A DNA stretch of 14,245 nt from CAVYPR01 sp052145775 (lineage in GTDB: Bacteria > Actinomycetota > Acidimicrobiia > Acidimicrobiales > RAAP-2): NCBI GenBank assembly GCA_052145775.1, contig JBKQNY010000011.1, positions 1 through 14,245 of the forward strand. Direction: 5' to 3'. The notes below the pieces were generated by a model. It saw nothing but the letters and a program-made list of their open reading frames with translations, did no database searches and was not told the DNA's origin. Position 1 is the first letter of the stretch. Each line of letters starts with the position of its first letter. The position numbers and the translations under genes were made by a program. This document shows, in pieces, positions 6,377-12,869 of this stretch.

Positions 6377-7828
6377 TCAGGGCACGAGGTCGAAGTCCTC
6401 CAGCCGGGGCGCGGCCATCTCCTGGCGGAACCGGTCGAACGTCCACGGCCAGGCGGCCGGCACCCCGCGGTCGTCCAGGTACCAGCTCCGGCACCCGGTG
6501 ACCCACACCGTCTTGCGGGCCGCCTGCACCCGGGCGCCCTCGAACCGCCGGGCGGCCTCCGAGGAGGCGCTCAACCAACTGGCCCGGCCCCGGGCCAGCT
6601 CGTCGATCAGCTGCAGCACGTAGCCGAACTGCAGCTCGGCCACCTCGATCAACGAGAAGTTGCCCACCGGCCCGTTGGGGCCGTTCACCATGAACAGGTT
6701 GGGGAACCCCGGGACCGAGATCGCCAGGTAGGCCGACGGCCGCTTCGCCCAGGCCTGGTCGAGGGTGCGCCCCCCCTCCCCCACGACCTCGATCGGTCGC
6801 AGGAACCGGTCGACCCGGAACCCGGTGGCCAGCACCAGCACGTCGAGGCGGTGGAGCTCCCCGTCGGCCGTGCGGACACCGTCGGGCTCGACGCGCACGA
6901 TCTTCTCGGTCACCAGGTGCGCACCGTCGCGCTGGATCGCCTCGTAGAAGTCGGGCGAGACGACCAGCCGCTTGCAGGCGGCGCGGTGGTCGGGACGCAG
7001 ACGCTCGCGCAGCACCGGGTCCTGCACCCCCTCTTCGAGGCCGGCCCGGCACAGCTCCTCGATGTGGGCCAGCTGTTCGGAGTCGGCGTCGACCACTGCG
7101 TTGGCGAAGTTCTCCTCGAAGAAGGTGGACAGCTCGCTCCGCAGGGCCCGCATGGCCGAGGGATCGGCGGCCAGGCGGGCCCGCTCCGCCGGCTCGATGG
7201 GCGGGTTGGGCACGGTGAGCACCCACTGGGCGGTGCGCTGGAAGAGCCGCAGCTCGTCGACCGTGCCCATCGCGGCGGCGGTGATCTGCACGGCCGAGGA
7301 GCCGGTCCCCACCACCCCCAGCCGGGCCCCGTCCAGGCGGACGCCGTGATCCCAGCGGGCGCTGTGGAACGCCGGGCCCGAGAAGGTCTCGAGCCCCTCG
7401 ATCTCGGGATAGCTCGGGTGGTGGAGGACCCCGGTGGCGGCCACCACGACGTCGGCCTGGTCGGGGCCGTCGGTCGTCTCGATCCGCCAGCGCCCCCCCT
7501 CGAAGGCCAGCCGGTCCACCTCGACGCCGAAGCGGATGGTCCGCTCGACGTCGAACCGCCGGGCCACCTCCTCGAGGTAACCGCAGATCTCGGCGCCGGG
7601 CGAGAAGTCATGCGTCCAGCCGGGGTTGGGGGCGAACGAGTAGCTGTAGAGGTGGGAGGGGATGTCGCAGGCCACGCCGGGGTAGGTGTTGTCCCTCCAG
7701 GTGCCGCCGAGCCGCTGGTCCTTCTCGTAGACGGTGACGTCGTCGTGGCCGGCCTCCCGCAGCCGGATGGCGGCCAGGATCCCGGCCATGCCGGCGCCGA
7801 CCACCACGAACCGGAGCCGCCGGCTCAT
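6377..7828 (-). CDS. Flavin-containing, Baeyer-Villiger-type monooxygenase
   Basis: The protein is 483 aa. It has an FAD dinucleotide-binding motif GAGMAG (11-16) with Glu35 at the end of beta-2, the GGTW segment (41-44), YPGVACDIPSHLYSYSF, and a second nucleotide site GTGSSA (174-179) for NADPH. Between them FSGPAFHSARWD (149-160) matches the BVMO fingerprint FxGxxxHxxxW[P/D]. LATGF (333-337) is the usual second-half motif. Such enzymes insert oxygen next to a ketone to give an ester or lactone, or N/S-oxygenate; the substrate is unknown. The ATG at 7828 is 34 nt after the PhyH-like stop, in an apparent operon. No free ribosome site is visible: a strong hairpin sits 5 nt before the ATG. Confidence 0.92.
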   Translation of the reverse strand: MSRRLRFVVVGAGMAGILAAIRLREAGHDDVTVYEKDQRLGGTWRDNTYPGVACDIPSHLYSYSFAPNPGWTHDFSPGAEICGYLEEVARRFDVERTIRFGVEVDRLAFEGGRWRIETTDGPDQADVVVAATGVLHHPSYPEIEGLETFSGPAFHSARWDHGVRLDGARLGVVGTGSSAVQITAAAMGTVDELRLFQRTAQWVLTVPNPPIEPAERARLAADPSAMRALRSELSTFFEENFANAVVDADSEQLAHIEELCRAGLEEGVQDPVLRERLRPDHRAACKRLVVSPDFYEAIQRDGAHLVTEKIVRVEPDGVRTADGELHRLDVLVLATGFRVDRFLRPIEVVGEGGRTLDQAWAKRPSAYLAISVPGFPNLFMVNGPNGPVGNFSLIEVAELQFGYVLQLIDELARGRASWLSASSEAARRFEGARVQAARKTVWVTGCRSWYLDDRGVPAAWPWTFDRFRQEMAAPRLEDFDLVP

Positions 7829-7833
7829 TCGGG

Positions 7834-7857
7834 GGCGTCCCCGGGGCTGGGGACGCC
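7834..7857 (-). promoter_or_regulatory. Intercistronic hairpin immediately upstream of the monooxygenase start
   Basis: GGCGTCCCC (7834-7842) and GGGGACGCC (7849-7857) form a perfect 9-bp stem with a 6-nt loop in the 34-nt gap between the PhyH-like and monooxygenase genes. In the mRNA the stem ends 5 nt before the ATG, and its 3' arm contains the only ribosome-site-like sequence (GGGGA). It could be an attenuator, or it could make translation depend on ribosomes finishing the upstream gene. Confidence 0.5.
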
Positions 7858-7862
7858 GGCCG

Positions 7863-8660
7863 TCACCGACGGTCGACGTCGTCGAGCGCCCGTTGGCGGT
7901 CGAAGGGGCGCTCGGCGTAGGGCTCATCGAGCCACTCGTCGTCTTCGGCCACGACCAGCCGGTCGTCGAGCGTGCGACCCGAGAGGCCTGAGCGGGCCCC
8001 CGACGGGCAGAACTGGAGCACCCAGGCGCGCCGGTGCCGGTCCGAGGTGTTGGGCCCGCTGCGGTGGAGGAGGAGCGAGGACATGACGACGACGCTGCCC
8101 TTGGCCACAGAGACCGGCACCCCGAGGTCGTCGCCGTCGTAGCCGACGCGGAAGGGGTCTGCGTCGTCACCTCGGTGCTTTCGGGTCCCCCGGTGGTGGC
8201 TGCCGGGCAACACCCACAAGAAGCCGTTGTCGGTCCCGGTGTCGTCGAGGGCCAGACAGCACACCACGTACTGAGCGGGATCGAGCGGCAAGTACCCGCT
8301 GTCCTGGTGCCATGGGACCTCGGTGCGCGCACCGGGGGGCGTGGCCACCCCGTAGTCCCCCACGAGCCGGACGTCGGGGCCGACGAAGGGTCCCACGATC
8401 TCCGACCACCGGCGGTCGGTGGCCGCGGCCCGCAGGGTGGGGTTGGCCAGGTGGGCCATCGAGCGGTAGGCGATCGACCCGAGGACCGGCTCACCGAGGA
8501 AGCTCTCCGGCCCCGGCTCCTCGAACGCCTCGACCAACCGGTCGCACTCGTCGTCGGAGAAGACCTCGTCGGCGACGAACCAGCCCCCCTGGTGGAACTG
8601 GAGGTAGGCCAGGTCGTCCACCACGGCGGGGGCGGCATCCCCGACCTGCTGGCCAGCCAT
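7863..8660 (-). CDS. Phytanoyl-CoA dioxygenase (PhyH) family protein
   Basis: The protein is 265 aa, a normal length for PhyH-like Fe(II)/2-oxoglutarate oxygenases. The iron triad is visible: His118 and Asp120 in VPWHQDSGYLPL, and distal His199 in MSSLLLHRSGPN. Arg210 or Arg211 (RHRRAWVLQF) is placed to bind 2-oxoglutarate. TDNGFLWVLPGSHHRGT (143-159) is the characteristic loop of the family. It would hydroxylate a lipid-like or small-molecule substrate, not necessarily phytanoyl-CoA. ATG 8660 is chosen because TATGGT lies exactly 6 nt upstream; a TTG 45 nt further upstream is less likely. It leads the operon with the flavin monooxygenase, suggesting two oxidation steps on related substrates. 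Confidence 0.9.
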   Translation of the reverse strand: MAGQQVGDAAPAVVDDLAYLQFHQGGWFVADEVFSDDECDRLVEAFEEPGPESFLGEPVLGSIAYRSMAHLANPTLRAAATDRRWSEIVGPFVGPDVRLVGDYGVATPPGARTEVPWHQDSGYLPLDPAQYVVCCLALDDTGTDNGFLWVLPGSHHRGTRKHRGDDADPFRVGYDGDDLGVPVSVAKGSVVVMSSLLLHRSGPNTSDRHRRAWVLQFCPSGARSGLSGRTLDDRLVVAEDDEWLDEPYAERPFDRQRALDDVDRR

Positions 8661-8672
8661 CGGCAAACCATA
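8658..8672 (-). promoter_or_regulatory. Candidate leaderless promoter of the PhyH-monooxygenase operon (-10 TATGGT)
   Basis: TATGGT (8667-8672, minus strand) is followed by TTGCCG and the ATG at 8660, so transcription would begin on the start codon. No Shine-Dalgarno is present. A -35 is not evident. Confidence 0.45.
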
Positions 8673-8772
8673 TACCGGCGCCCAGATTGGGGCTCGGAAG
8701 ATCAACGCAGCGCGGACGAGGGTGGGGCCCGCCCCGCCCTCCCCCCACGACGAGGCCGTGAGCTGGGCGGCA

Positions 8773-8811
8773 TCGGGGCACCTCCCCGACCACCGCGGCC
8801 CTCGTGGCCGC
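8773..8811 (-). terminator. Tandem hairpins after the secreted hydrolase gene
   Basis: Two perfect stems follow the TGA at 8817: GCGGCC/GGCCGC (8795-8811, 5-nt loop) and TCGGGG/CCCCGA (8773-8789, 5-nt loop). Both lack U tracts. Together they probably end the hydrolase message and shield the PhyH promoter. Confidence 0.45.
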
Positions 8812-8816
8812 CGGTC

Positions 8817-10925
8817 TCAGCCGGTGAGCTCGCGCCCGTGGACCGCGGCCACGCAGGGCCCGGGCCCGCAGACGTTGGGCACCCGGCCGGTCAGCTGGAA
8901 CTGCACCAGCTGACGCTGGGCGGCCGGGACCTGTCGGGGCACCGTCTGGTGCGGGTCCGCCCCCTTTTCGGGGGGCTCGTCGGCGAGCGGCGGGGCGGGC
9001 ACCCCGGGATCCCAGACGTAGAGGGTGGCCGGGAGGTTGGACGGGTCCGCCCTGAGCGCCGGGATCCCCCAGAACAGGTTGCCCCCGAACCGCCCCGGTG
9101 CGAGCCCCGGCTTGTGCATGTCGGCGCCGATGGTCCGGGCCTCGGTGACCGTGGTGTAGTTGGACACCTGGTGGTCCCCGAAGGCCATCTGCAGGAGCAC
9201 CTGGTGCGAGGGGGTGCCCGGCAGGCCGCCGGTCATCTGCTCGGCGTACCCGTCGGTCTCCCCGCGGTCGAAGAGCATCTGGAGCACGTCCAGGATCACC
9301 TGCTCGTTGGCGCCGCCGGGGTAGGTGCCCTGGAAGATCTGCTCGAAGACGACCGCGTCCACGCTGCGGTCGAGGAGCACGTCGTAGTCCATGCTGGGCA
9401 CGCCGAGGACGGCCCGGCGGTAGACGGTGGAGATGGCGGTGAGGGCCCCGCCCATGATGCTCCCCTCGCTGTTGCCGTAGTAGGTGAGCGGGTCCGAGGT
9501 GTCGATGAGGGGCATCCCTGTGGCGCGGAAGTCCGGACTCGAGTCGAACCCCTGCGGGCTGCTCATGAGCCGGCCGAGGTAGAGGGCGTCGATCATCGAC
9601 TGGGTCAGGTGGTCCGGGAGGGTGGGGAAGTTCGAGAGGTCGACGAAGAGCCCCCCGTCGGCCAGCTCGTCGTGGGCTGTCAGCCCCTCCCCGTCCGTCG
9701 CGCACAGCACGATGTCGTAGTGGTCGGCCATGACGGTCACGTTCTCGGTTGTGAGCTTGGTGGCTGTGCCGAACAGGCCGACGCCGTAGAGGACGGGCCG
9801 GCCGGGGGTGACCATGGTCCCCCCAGCGCTGCTGGCCGACGCCGACTGTGGGATCGTGCAGCTGAACACCGCCGTCTGGACGTTGCCGGGCAGCTGGGTG
9901 GGCAGGCCGTCGGGGCCGAGGTTGAGGACCGAGCCGTAGGGGCCGCCGGTCTGGTCGAGAAAGCTGGGCACCGAGAACGTCCCGGTCACCATTCTCTCGA
10001 CGCTGCCGTTCTGGCTCTTGGTGAAGTTGGACACATCGCTCACCGTGAACGAGGGTGACCCCCCGTGGAGTTGGGCCATGGCCACGTCGCGCATGTGGAC
10101 GGCGTAGCCGGTGATGTTCTTCGTGCTGGCCACGGTGAAGTCCCAGGCCACCTCCAGCCCGGTCGTGGGCACCCCCCTCGCCGCCAGATACGAGACCAGG
10201 GCCCGCTCGTGGCCGAGAAAGGCACCGGTCACCCCCTCGGGCACCGGGCCGCGACGCAGGACGGCGGCGAAGGCGGGGGCGGGAGCGACGAGGGACCCGG
10301 TGGCCGTGCGGACCCCGACCAGGGCCACGGCGATGCGGTGGCCCTCTGGGAGGTTGGCGGCCGGGTGCACCATGAGCAGCTGGGTGGCCGGGTCGTCGTC
10401 CCGCACATCCAGCTCCCCCCAGAAGGGGAGCCGGCGGCCGGTCGTCTCGTCGAGCAGGACGACGCCGGCGTCGGAGGCCAGGGAGGCCCCGATGTCGCCC
10501 ACCCCCGGGATGTGCGAGCGCGACAGGCTCAAATCGGCGACGTGGACGAGGATGCTCGAGCCCGGGCTGAAGCCGTCGTTGCGGCCGTAGGGATCCGGGG
10601 AGATGTGCATGCCCAACCGGTTGGCCGGCATGGCGCTCGCCGGGAAGACCACGTGGCGACCCGAGGGCATGGACCGGTCGACCACCGTGTAGTAGTCGCT
10701 CGGGAAGGGCACCATGCAGGTGGAGCCCCCGAGGGGGTTGCACGCGGCGGCCCCGGTCACCGAGGCCCCCCAGTCGACGTTGGCCGGCCGGGCGGTTTCC
10801 GCCGCGGCCGCGGTGACGGCCACCGGGACGAGGAGCGTCGCCGCCACCGCCGCCACCGCCCCGGCGGCGGCTGCCCGCAGGACCATGCCCACCCCGCCGC
10901 CCGTCCGCCGATCTCGCCCGTCCAC
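8817..10925 (-). CDS. Large secreted alpha/beta-hydrolase-like protein
   Basis: About 702 aa. A signal peptide is clear: Arg-rich start, then MVLRAAAAGAVAAVAATLLV and an alanine-rich cleavage region. An N-terminal domain follows, with CMVPFPSDYYTV and NDGFSPGSSILVHV, a theme seen in large uncharacterised secreted lipase-like proteins. The C-terminal part has the nucleophile elbow YYGNSEGS (Ser486), FGDHQVSN (Asp584) and DPHQTVPR (His659), a plausible Ser-Asp-His triad; assigning Asp and His is inference. VCGPGPC near the end may be a disulfide. The substrate is unknown; ester or lipid hydrolysis is possible. Start chosen: GTG 10925, with AGGAGG 4 nt upstream. Alternatives are GTG 10967 (+14 residues, runs into a TACGGT box) and ATG 10886 (-13 residues). 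Confidence 0.8.
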   Translation of the reverse strand: MDGRDRRTGGGVGMVLRAAAAGAVAAVAATLLVPVAVTAAAAETARPANVDWGASVTGAAACNPLGGSTCMVPFPSDYYTVVDRSMPSGRHVVFPASAMPANRLGMHISPDPYGRNDGFSPGSSILVHVADLSLSRSHIPGVGDIGASLASDAGVVLLDETTGRRLPFWGELDVRDDDPATQLLMVHPAANLPEGHRIAVALVGVRTATGSLVAPAPAFAAVLRRGPVPEGVTGAFLGHERALVSYLAARGVPTTGLEVAWDFTVASTKNITGYAVHMRDVAMAQLHGGSPSFTVSDVSNFTKSQNGSVERMVTGTFSVPSFLDQTGGPYGSVLNLGPDGLPTQLPGNVQTAVFSCTIPQSASASSAGGTMVTPGRPVLYGVGLFGTATKLTTENVTVMADHYDIVLCATDGEGLTAHDELADGGLFVDLSNFPTLPDHLTQSMIDALYLGRLMSSPQGFDSSPDFRATGMPLIDTSDPLTYYGNSEGSIMGGALTAISTVYRRAVLGVPSMDYDVLLDRSVDAVVFEQIFQGTYPGGANEQVILDVLQMLFDRGETDGYAEQMTGGLPGTPSHQVLLQMAFGDHQVSNYTTVTEARTIGADMHKPGLAPGRFGGNLFWGIPALRADPSNLPATLYVWDPGVPAPPLADEPPEKGADPHQTVPRQVPAAQRQLVQFQLTGRVPNVCGPGPCVAAVHGRELTG

Positions 10926-11084
10926 CCGTCCTCCTCGTCCCGCCGGTCGCCCCTGAGCCCTGCTCACCGTAGATCGGGGCCGTGGACGGGCGGCCGCGCC
11001 CCCATGGCTGGTGGCGTACCTGAGAGGCGCCTGAGACGGCTCCTGGGGCCTTGGCGACGTGCCTCGCGGACGTCGGAGGGGTAC

Positions 11085-11113
11085 GTAACACCGCCGAAGG
11101 CATGCGGTACGCT
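11085..11113 (+). promoter_or_regulatory. Candidate promoter of the small secreted protein
   Basis: GTAACA (11085-11090) and TACGCT (11108-11113) are 17 nt apart; the first matches TTGACA at 4 of 6 positions. Transcription would start near 11120 and leave a leader of about 22 nt containing GAGG. The hydrolase gene diverges from the same 216-bp gap. Confidence 0.45.
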
Positions 11114-11141
11114 GATGCCCGTGTCGGCACAGCGAGGACGG

Positions 11142-11570
11142 ATGATGAACTTTCGACGCCTATTGACCGGGGCCGGCGCCCTCTTCTTCGCCGTGGCCCT
11201 CACCACCGGAGGCGCGTCCGCGTCAGCGGCGCAGTCCCATCACAGCAAGGCCGCCTCCACCACGACCACGACCAAACCGCACGCCAAGAAGCCGGCGACC
11301 AAGGCGATCTTCGCCCAGTCGCTCACCGGTACCAAGCACACCAAGTCGTTCCACGCCACCACCAAGTGGCAGCTTGCCTTCTACTACAACTGCTCGGGCA
11401 AGAAGGGGAAGTTCACGCTGTACCTCCGGCCGAAGGGGAAGCACTCCATCAAGGTCACATCGCAGTCGGGGTTGGGCGGCGGCGGGGCCCGCATCTATGC
11501 CGCGGGGCACTACTCGCTGGCGGCCACCACCACCTGCAAGTGGACGGTCAAGGCCACAAAGAAGAAGTAG
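11142..11570 (+). CDS. Small secreted Lys/Thr-rich protein of unknown function
   Basis: The 142-aa product has a signal peptide (MMNFRRLLTGAGALFFAVAL, then TTGGASASAAQ) and a low-complexity linker of Ser/Thr/Lys/Ala (about 32-55, including TTTTTKPHAKKPATK). A small domain follows, with TTKWQLAFYYNCSGKKGKF, YLRPKG, GARIYAAGHYSLAA and TTTCKWTVKATKKK. The two cysteines of the mature protein probably form a disulfide. The alternating strand pattern and the C-terminal CxWTVK resemble small beta-sandwich domains in actinobacterial secreted proteins. I do not recognise a function. The mature part is strongly basic and could bind cell-wall polymers. GAGG lies 4 nt before the first ATG and 7 nt before the second (11145), so either may be used. 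Confidence 0.78.
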   Translation: MMNFRRLLTGAGALFFAVALTTGGASASAAQSHHSKAASTTTTTKPHAKKPATKAIFAQSLTGTKHTKSFHATTKWQLAFYYNCSGKKGKFTLYLRPKGKHSIKVTSQSGLGGGGARIYAAGHYSLAATTTCKWTVKATKKK

Positions 11571-11817
11571 ACCGGGCAGCGGTCCTCGGTAGCCCGCTCA
11601 CCGACGTTGGGGCACCCGTACCGTTCCGTTCTCGCCTCAGCCGGCTCCTCATCAGCGTCTTGACGCGACCGGCGCCTGCCGTTCCATCGACAGGGCTCTG
11701 ACCACCTCGGCCATCGGGGACACCGTCGATGAGCGGGTCGAACAGCGCCTTCGTCCACACCTGGCGGTCGAAGAGCTCGTCCTCGACGACGGCCCTCGAG
11801 GGAGCCCGTCTGCCCAT
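11548..11817 (-). CDS. Weak candidate 89-aa hypothetical ORF downstream of the surface-protein pair
   Basis: An ORF on the minus strand begins at ATG 11817, 14 nt after the stop of the neighbouring surface-protein gene. Its first part (VVEDELFDRQVWTKALFDPL) has almost only G/C-ending codons and looks protein-like. After about 35 codons the composition becomes disordered (Arg/Gly/Thr-rich). It has no ribosome site and its end overlaps the convergent gene by 23 bp. It could be a short third operon gene, a decayed remnant, or chance. No family is recognised. Confidence 0.2.
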   Translation of the reverse strand: MGRRAPSRAVVEDELFDRQVWTKALFDPLIDGVPDGRGGQSPVDGTAGAGRVKTLMRSRLRRERNGTGAPTSVSGLPRTAARSTSSLWP

Positions 11818-11831
11818 CCGGCCAGCTGCGC
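11571..11831. other. Gap between convergent genes
   Basis: Apart from the weak minus-strand ORF, this 261-bp stretch holds only CGGGC (11573-11577) and GCCCG (11592-11596), a 5-bp stem with a 14-nt loop 2 nt after the small-protein stop. It might be a terminator, but it is weak. I see no RNA gene here. Confidence 0.3.
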
Positions 11832-12869
11832 CTATTCCAGGTGCGTGGTCGGGTCGCTGGGGTCGTGCACCTCGCCGGCGACGACGCCGGCCACCCCAGC
11901 CGCCGCCCCGACCTTCGCCCCGAGGCCGACAAGTCCGTTGGCGTTCTGGGGCTGCGGGCCCGGACCGGCGCCGTTCGGCGTCTGCGCCGAGTCGACCCCG
12001 CCCGGCCCGGCCGCCCGTCGGCGACGCGTACGAACGATCTTGGTGATCGCCAGAAGCAGGAGCTCGAGAAGTACCAGCAGCGCGATGAAGAGGGCGAACG
12101 GCCACGTCGACGTCGTGGCCGAATCCGATGCCACGTTGTGGAACCCGACCACCTGGACGAAGACCTTCACCGTGTACGACCCCATCGAGAGCGCCGGGAG
12201 AGAGAAGTGGGCTCGTACCGCAACGCTCTTGCCGGCGGCCACCTCCTGCAAGGTCGGCATCTTGATGACGTTGTTGATCTTGTTGCCGGTCCCCCAGCGG
12301 CCGACCAGCACCGGGGTCTCGGTGAGGGTTCCAACGTTGCTGACCTGAAATTCGACTGTCCGCGGCGCGGCGCCGCCAAATGCCGATGCCAGGGTGACCC
12401 CACCTGCGACGTGGAGGTTGGCCACCTGGAAGTCGGGCTCCACCGTCGCCGGGGCGGGCTGGGGAACCGGTGCGGTGGTTTCCCCAACCACTGTCACCGG
12501 GATCTTCTTTGTGTACTGGCTGGTGACACCCGAGATCAGGATCACGCAGGGGCAGGGCTTGGGCGGCAGCGCCGGGGTCAGCAGCACCCAGATCCTGCCT
12601 GTGCGGGGCGCCACCACCGTGACGGTGGTTGTCTGCGCACAGTCCGCGGTGCCCGCAATGGCGTCGGCGCCGCAGACGGAGGCCGAGAGGGAAGTCCCGG
12701 CCGGCCACCCACTTCCCGAGACGACCATCTTCTGTCCAGGAACGACGACCGGTGTACCGACGGAGATCGTAGGTTGGCCTGTCGTAGCTCCCGCCGTCGA
12801 TCCCCCACCGACCCCCAGGATGGCGGCGAACGTCGCAGCGGCCAGGAGGGCGACCGCTCGTCGGCTCAC
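11832..12869 (-). CDS. Membrane-anchored surface protein with neocarzinostatin-like and CARDB-like beta-sandwich domains
   Basis: 345 aa, starting at GTG 12869, which overlaps the upstream TGA in a GTGA tetramer. In order: signal peptide (SRRAVALLAAATFAAILGV); a beta-sandwich domain (33-130) with PGQKMVVSGSGWPAGT and two cysteine pairs (66/77 and 106/108 in KPCPCVILIS), resembling neocarzinostatin or IPT-type modules; a Pro-rich linker (131-145); a CARDB-like domain (146-242) with VEFQVSNVGT and MGSYTVKVFVQVVG; one transmembrane helix (256-278, WPFALFIALLVLLELLLLAI) followed by RTRRRR; and a cytoplasmic tail with a Gly/Ala/Val-rich segment (311-332). Binding or scaffolding at the cell envelope is likely; no catalytic motif is seen. 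Translational coupling to the DUF916-like gene implies a joint function. Domain names are from pattern recognition. Confidence 0.85.
   Translation of the reverse strand: MSRRAVALLAAATFAAILGVGGGSTAGATTGQPTISVGTPVVVPGQKMVVSGSGWPAGTSLSASVCGADAIAGTADCAQTTTVTVVAPRTGRIWVLLTPALPPKPCPCVILISGVTSQYTKKIPVTVVGETTAPVPQPAPATVEPDFQVANLHVAGGVTLASAFGGAAPRTVEFQVSNVGTLTETPVLVGRWGTGNKINNVIKMPTLQEVAAGKSVAVRAHFSLPALSMGSYTVKVFVQVVGFHNVASDSATTSTWPFALFIALLVLLELLLLAITKIVRTRRRRAAGPGGVDSAQTPNGAGPGPQPQNANGLVGLGAKVGAAAGVAGVVAGEVHDPSDPTTHLE

Noticed and set aside
5263..6501. Plus-strand ORF opposite the beta-propeller gene
   Set aside because: Repetitive GG/RR/VV composition is a shadow of the reverse-strand gene; no ribosome site or domain.
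6377..8671. Single fused oxygenase spanning the PhyH-like and monooxygenase genes
   Set aside because: The upstream part of this frame is a Ser/Arg/Thr-rich out-of-frame translation of the PhyH gene. The monooxygenase starts at its own ATG at 7828.
8491..11130. Very long minus-strand ORF overlapping the hydrolase and PhyH genes in another frame
   Set aside because: Arg/Gly/Pro-rich without any motif; the alternative frame contains a signal peptide, hydrolase motifs and good codon bias.
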